Part shown: positions 46,550 to 48,150 of the stretch, one piece after another
How the letters are laid out: each line of letters opens with the position of its first letter
Numbering within the stretch: the stretch's first letter is position 1
Assembly (NCBI GenBank): GCA_913056335.1
Contig: CAJXLX010000010.1
Location: 1 to 48,150, forward strand
Direction of reading: 5' to 3'
DNA length: 48,150 nt
From: an uncultured Rhodothermaceae bacterium
Lineage (GTDB): Bacteria; Bacteroidota; Rhodothermia; Rhodothermales; Salinibacteraceae
Program-made: the position numbers and the translations under genes
The notes under the pieces: model-generated
Database searches by the model: none
The model's input: only the letters and a program-made list of their open reading frames with translations
What the model was told of the DNA's origin: nothing

Positions 46550-47101
46550 TTAGATCCAATGCATCGCTTTCAGAGCAGCCAGAATGATGAGTAGGATTCC
46601 TGATGCAGCCGTCAGGTAGTGGCGAAATGTAGCGTCGACCGCGTGCCCGACGTACAGACCGATCCATGTAAAGACGACCGAGAACAGGCAGATGGTCGCT
46701 GCAACGGTGAGCGCGTCAACCGTGCCCAGCCCAAGGCCAAACCCGATTAGCAGGTTATCCAGACTAAGCCCGGCAGCGAGAAGGACCAGTCCCGTCCAGG
46801 TTGTTATGCGGGAGGCCATGGTATCTTCGGGGTCTGTTTGCTGGATGCTGGTCGCCAGCGTCCACCCGCCTAAGAGGGCCAGTAGAAGCACGCCGACCCA
46901 GGCCACTTCTTGATCGATCCAGTAGGCTGCCGTGCGTCCTATCGTGATACCCACCAGGGGCACGCTGAACTCGAAAAGCCCAAACGTGACGATGATGCGC
47001 CATCGCCGCGTATACTGGTTGAGTGCCCCAAGCGCCAGCGCCACCGCCATGTTGTTCGCCGCAATGACGACTCCAAGAATAAGGAGCTCCAGAAGCGGCA
47101 T
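46550..47101 (-). CDS. MntP-like manganese efflux pump family protein
   Basis: 183 residues and six predicted transmembrane helices in two inverted halves, the length and layout of MntP. The first-half signature reads AANNMAVALALG (14-25), so the Asp usually found in this motif (D16 in E. coli MntP) is Asn. The second half keeps its Asp in LSLDNLLIGFGLG. Family members export Mn2+. The substitution raises the possibility of altered ion selectivity. No yybP-ykoY riboswitch was recognised in the 135 bases upstream. Confidence 0.8.
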   Translation of the reverse strand: MPLLELLILGVVIAANNMAVALALGALNQYTRRWRIIVTFGLFEFSVPLVGITIGRTAAYWIDQEVAWVGVLLLALLGGWTLATSIQQTDPEDTMASRITTWTGLVLLAAGLSLDNLLIGFGLGLGTVDALTVAATICLFSVVFTWIGLYVGHAVDATFRHYLTAASGILLIILAALKAMHWI

Positions 47102-47236
47102 GAGGATACGGTGTTACGTGGCAAGAAGGTGTTGGCTATTCCTAAGCTCTGTTAACCATACCATAAGGCGAAGTGCAAAACAAGTGTAGACGACCTACCA
47201 CATCGCAAGAATGTTGATACGGAGCAGGCGCTATCG

Positions 47237-47719
47237 CTATGCATCTTCGTTCTCCTCGATAGGGATGGATTGCCCCGACAGCACAATAGCCCCTACGCTG
47301 TCCAGGCGCACAGCGGGGGTTTCGATGCTGGCGCGCAGCAGGTCGACGTGTTCAGACGTGAGCGTGCCGTTGGCATCGAGGTGGGCGTGAGCCTGGCGCT
47401 GGTGGTCGTGGAGCGACTCGGCGTCGAGCAGCGCGTTGCGGGCAGCGTCGCGGGCGTCGTTGCAGCGCGTGGCCCAGCGCTTGGGCGGCACGAAGTCGTC
47501 GAGTACGGGCAGGCGGTCGTCGTAGGCGTCGGACCTCCCACCCGCCCGCTCGAACTTCTCGACCATCCGCGACGGGTGGGCCGTCTGCTTGCCGTCTTCG
47601 GTGTTGTACGAGATTCCCGACTTCTGGGTCCGACGCCACTCGCGGGCCGATGAGTCCGGCGGCGTCGTCTCATGCTCGGTCAGGAGCGAGTCGCGGATAC
47701 TGTCGTCGCGAATGCTCAC
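47237..47719 (-). CDS. Hypothetical protein of terminal micro-operon
   Basis: 160 residues from GTG 47719, which overlaps the stop of the upstream miniprotein gene (GTGA). Very polar and charged, with Asp/Arg-rich N-terminus, a helical His-rich HDHQRQAHAHLDANG segment (about 103-117) and a short C-terminal beta motif, VRLDSVGAIVLSGQSIPIEE. No domain is recognised. GAC/GTC/CTC/TCG-heavy codons and small-gene packing recall haloarchaeal or plasmid/virus genes, but this is only an impression. Confidence 0.65.
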   Translation of the reverse strand: MSIRDDSIRDSLLTEHETTPPDSSAREWRRTQKSGISYNTEDGKQTAHPSRMVEKFERAGGRSDAYDDRLPVLDDFVPPKRWATRCNDARDAARNALLDAESLHDHQRQAHAHLDANGTLTSEHVDLLRASIETPAVRLDSVGAIVLSGQSIPIEENEDA

Positions 47720-47892
47720 AGCTCACCACCCGGTTCGGCTTCGGCCTCCTCGATGGCGAGCTGGGCGTGCGCCGCGCAGAGCTTCGTCCTCGGTTCGGGA
47801 CGTTCGGGGTGGCGGACGTACTCCATCGCGGGGTCAGCACACGACACCAGATCACAGGACTGATCGGTGTCTGCGGCCGGACGACTGCTCAT
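47716..47892 (-). CDS. Cys/His miniprotein (zinc-finger-like), 58 residues
   Basis: From ATG 47892 with a GGGTGAG ribosome-binding site just upstream. C13-x4-C18 (SCDLVSC) and C39-x2-H42 (LCAAH) form a plausible zinc site. The acidic tail is EEAEAEPGGEL. Its start overlaps the previous stop as ATGA, and its stop overlaps the next start as GTGA. That unbroken chain of overlaps on one strand is the main evidence that this is a real gene. Confidence 0.6.
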   Translation of the reverse strand: MSSRPAADTDQSCDLVSCADPAMEYVRHPERPEPRTKLCAAHAQLAIEEAEAEPGGEL

Positions 47893-47936
47893 TTCTCACC
47901 CCGCGCGCCAGTAGCGTAACGGCGGTATTCGGTCAT
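47889..47936 (-). CDS. 15-residue overlapping mini-ORF
   Basis: Begins at ATG 47936, which overlaps the TGA of the upstream gene (ATGA), and ends with a TGA overlapping the next ATG. It encodes MTEYRRYATGARGEK. It may be a coupling element that carries ribosomes between the two 58-residue genes, or a tiny peptide gene. Real expression is uncertain. Confidence 0.35.
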   Translation of the reverse strand: MTEYRRYATGARGEK

Positions 47937-48109
47937 TCTGAACCCTCACAGTCCGCACGGCTGGCTGTAGGGCAACTCTTACAATCGAGGGTGAACGAGG
48001 AACAGACACGGGACGAAATACCTCCCCAGGTACCCACCGGGCGAATCTGCCACAATTCGCGTCCGGTGGATTCGTCCGTGTCAGCCCCCTTACGGGCTGA
48101 TTCGTACAT
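47933..48109 (-). CDS. Four-cysteine miniprotein (zinc-ribbon-like), 58 residues
   Basis: From ATG 48109 to a TGA overlapping the next ATG. Cysteines at 36, 43, 46 and 54 (C-x6-C-x2-C-x7-C) could hold one zinc ion; a Trp/Gly-rich stretch WQIRPVGTWGG precedes them. It is the first gene of the micro-operon within the window. Confidence 0.55.
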   Translation of the reverse strand: MYESARKGADTDESTGRELWQIRPVGTWGGISSRVCSSFTLDCKSCPTASRADCEGSE

Positions 48110-48130
48110 TAGTTAGCGTCGGGTATCTCG

Positions 48131-48148
48131 TTACTGTCTCTTTACTGT
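48131..48148. promoter_or_regulatory. Spaced direct repeat upstream of the micro-operon
   Basis: TTACTGT occurs at 48131-48137 and 48142-48148, spaced 11 bases start to start, about one helical turn. It lies 22-39 bases upstream of the first micro-operon ATG. It could be an operator or part of an iteron set cut by the window edge. Confidence 0.3.
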
Positions 48149-48150
48149 GG

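Noticed and set aside
47589-48116. 175-codon plus-strand frame
   Set aside because: It is antisense to the micro-operon; the chained start/stop overlaps on the minus strand are more convincing.

Overview
The window looks like a chromosomal segment of a halophilic or marine member of the Rhodothermota (Salinibacter-type relatives of the Bacteroidota). The evidence is a high-GC, acidic-protein coding style, genes that mostly lack strong Shine-Dalgarno sequences, a giant surface protein with a FlgD-like / type IX secretion sorting tail, a SusB-type GH97 glucosidase, and ordinary bacterial housekeeping genes (recQ, typA, miaB). The taxonomic call is an inference; no rRNA gene is present. I saw no tRNA, rRNA or CRISPR array.

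Layout. (a) 1-1180: end of a small operon with a LytR C-terminal-domain membrane protein. (b) 1247-11897: a defence-like island. A large Eco57I/type IIG-like adenine methyltransferase (1419-4814) and a phospholipase-D/SNF2 helicase (8416-11631) enclose four visibly AT-richer genes: a hypothetical protein with a helical, HEPN-like tail; a STAS + GHKL ATPase protein; a stand-alone STAS-like DUF4325 protein; and a small membrane-anchored coiled-coil protein. Intergenic direct repeats occur at the outer edges and again just after the methyltransferase, so the inner genes plus the helicase are bracketed. This is my main candidate for an undescribed system: a DNA modification/translocation pair with a built-in partner-switch regulatory module. 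(c) 11918-13759: recQ on the opposite strand.

(d) 14179-30518: a co-directional signalling and surface block. It holds an FHA protein whose C-terminus resembles type VI secretion FHA proteins, a transmembrane Ser/Thr kinase with PEGA domains, two tandem CsgG/TPR-like envelope proteins, a 2529-residue beta-helix/Ig-repeat adhesin, an outer-membrane beta-barrel protein and a lipoprotein with carboxypeptidase-regulatory and YfaP-like domains. It ends at a clear terminator. No T6SS structural genes are visible.

(e) 30594-43745: mixed metabolism and housekeeping. It includes a lysophospholipid acyltransferase, phenylalanine 4-hydroxylase, a tandem AP2-like DNA-binding protein, a degraded region, an azurin-like copper lipoprotein, typA, a DUF4286 protein, miaB, a lipoprotein, a DUF2207 membrane protein and a small CarboxypepD_reg-like lipoprotein. 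(f) 43828-47101: GH97 alpha-glucosidase, a possible outer-membrane protein fragment and an MntP-like transporter with a substituted key residue. (g) 47237-48150: a minus-strand micro-operon of four very small genes with ATGA/GTGA overlaps, two of them encoding Cys-rich zinc-finger-like miniproteins. It resembles plasmid/virus or haloarchaeal gene packing and may be acquired DNA.
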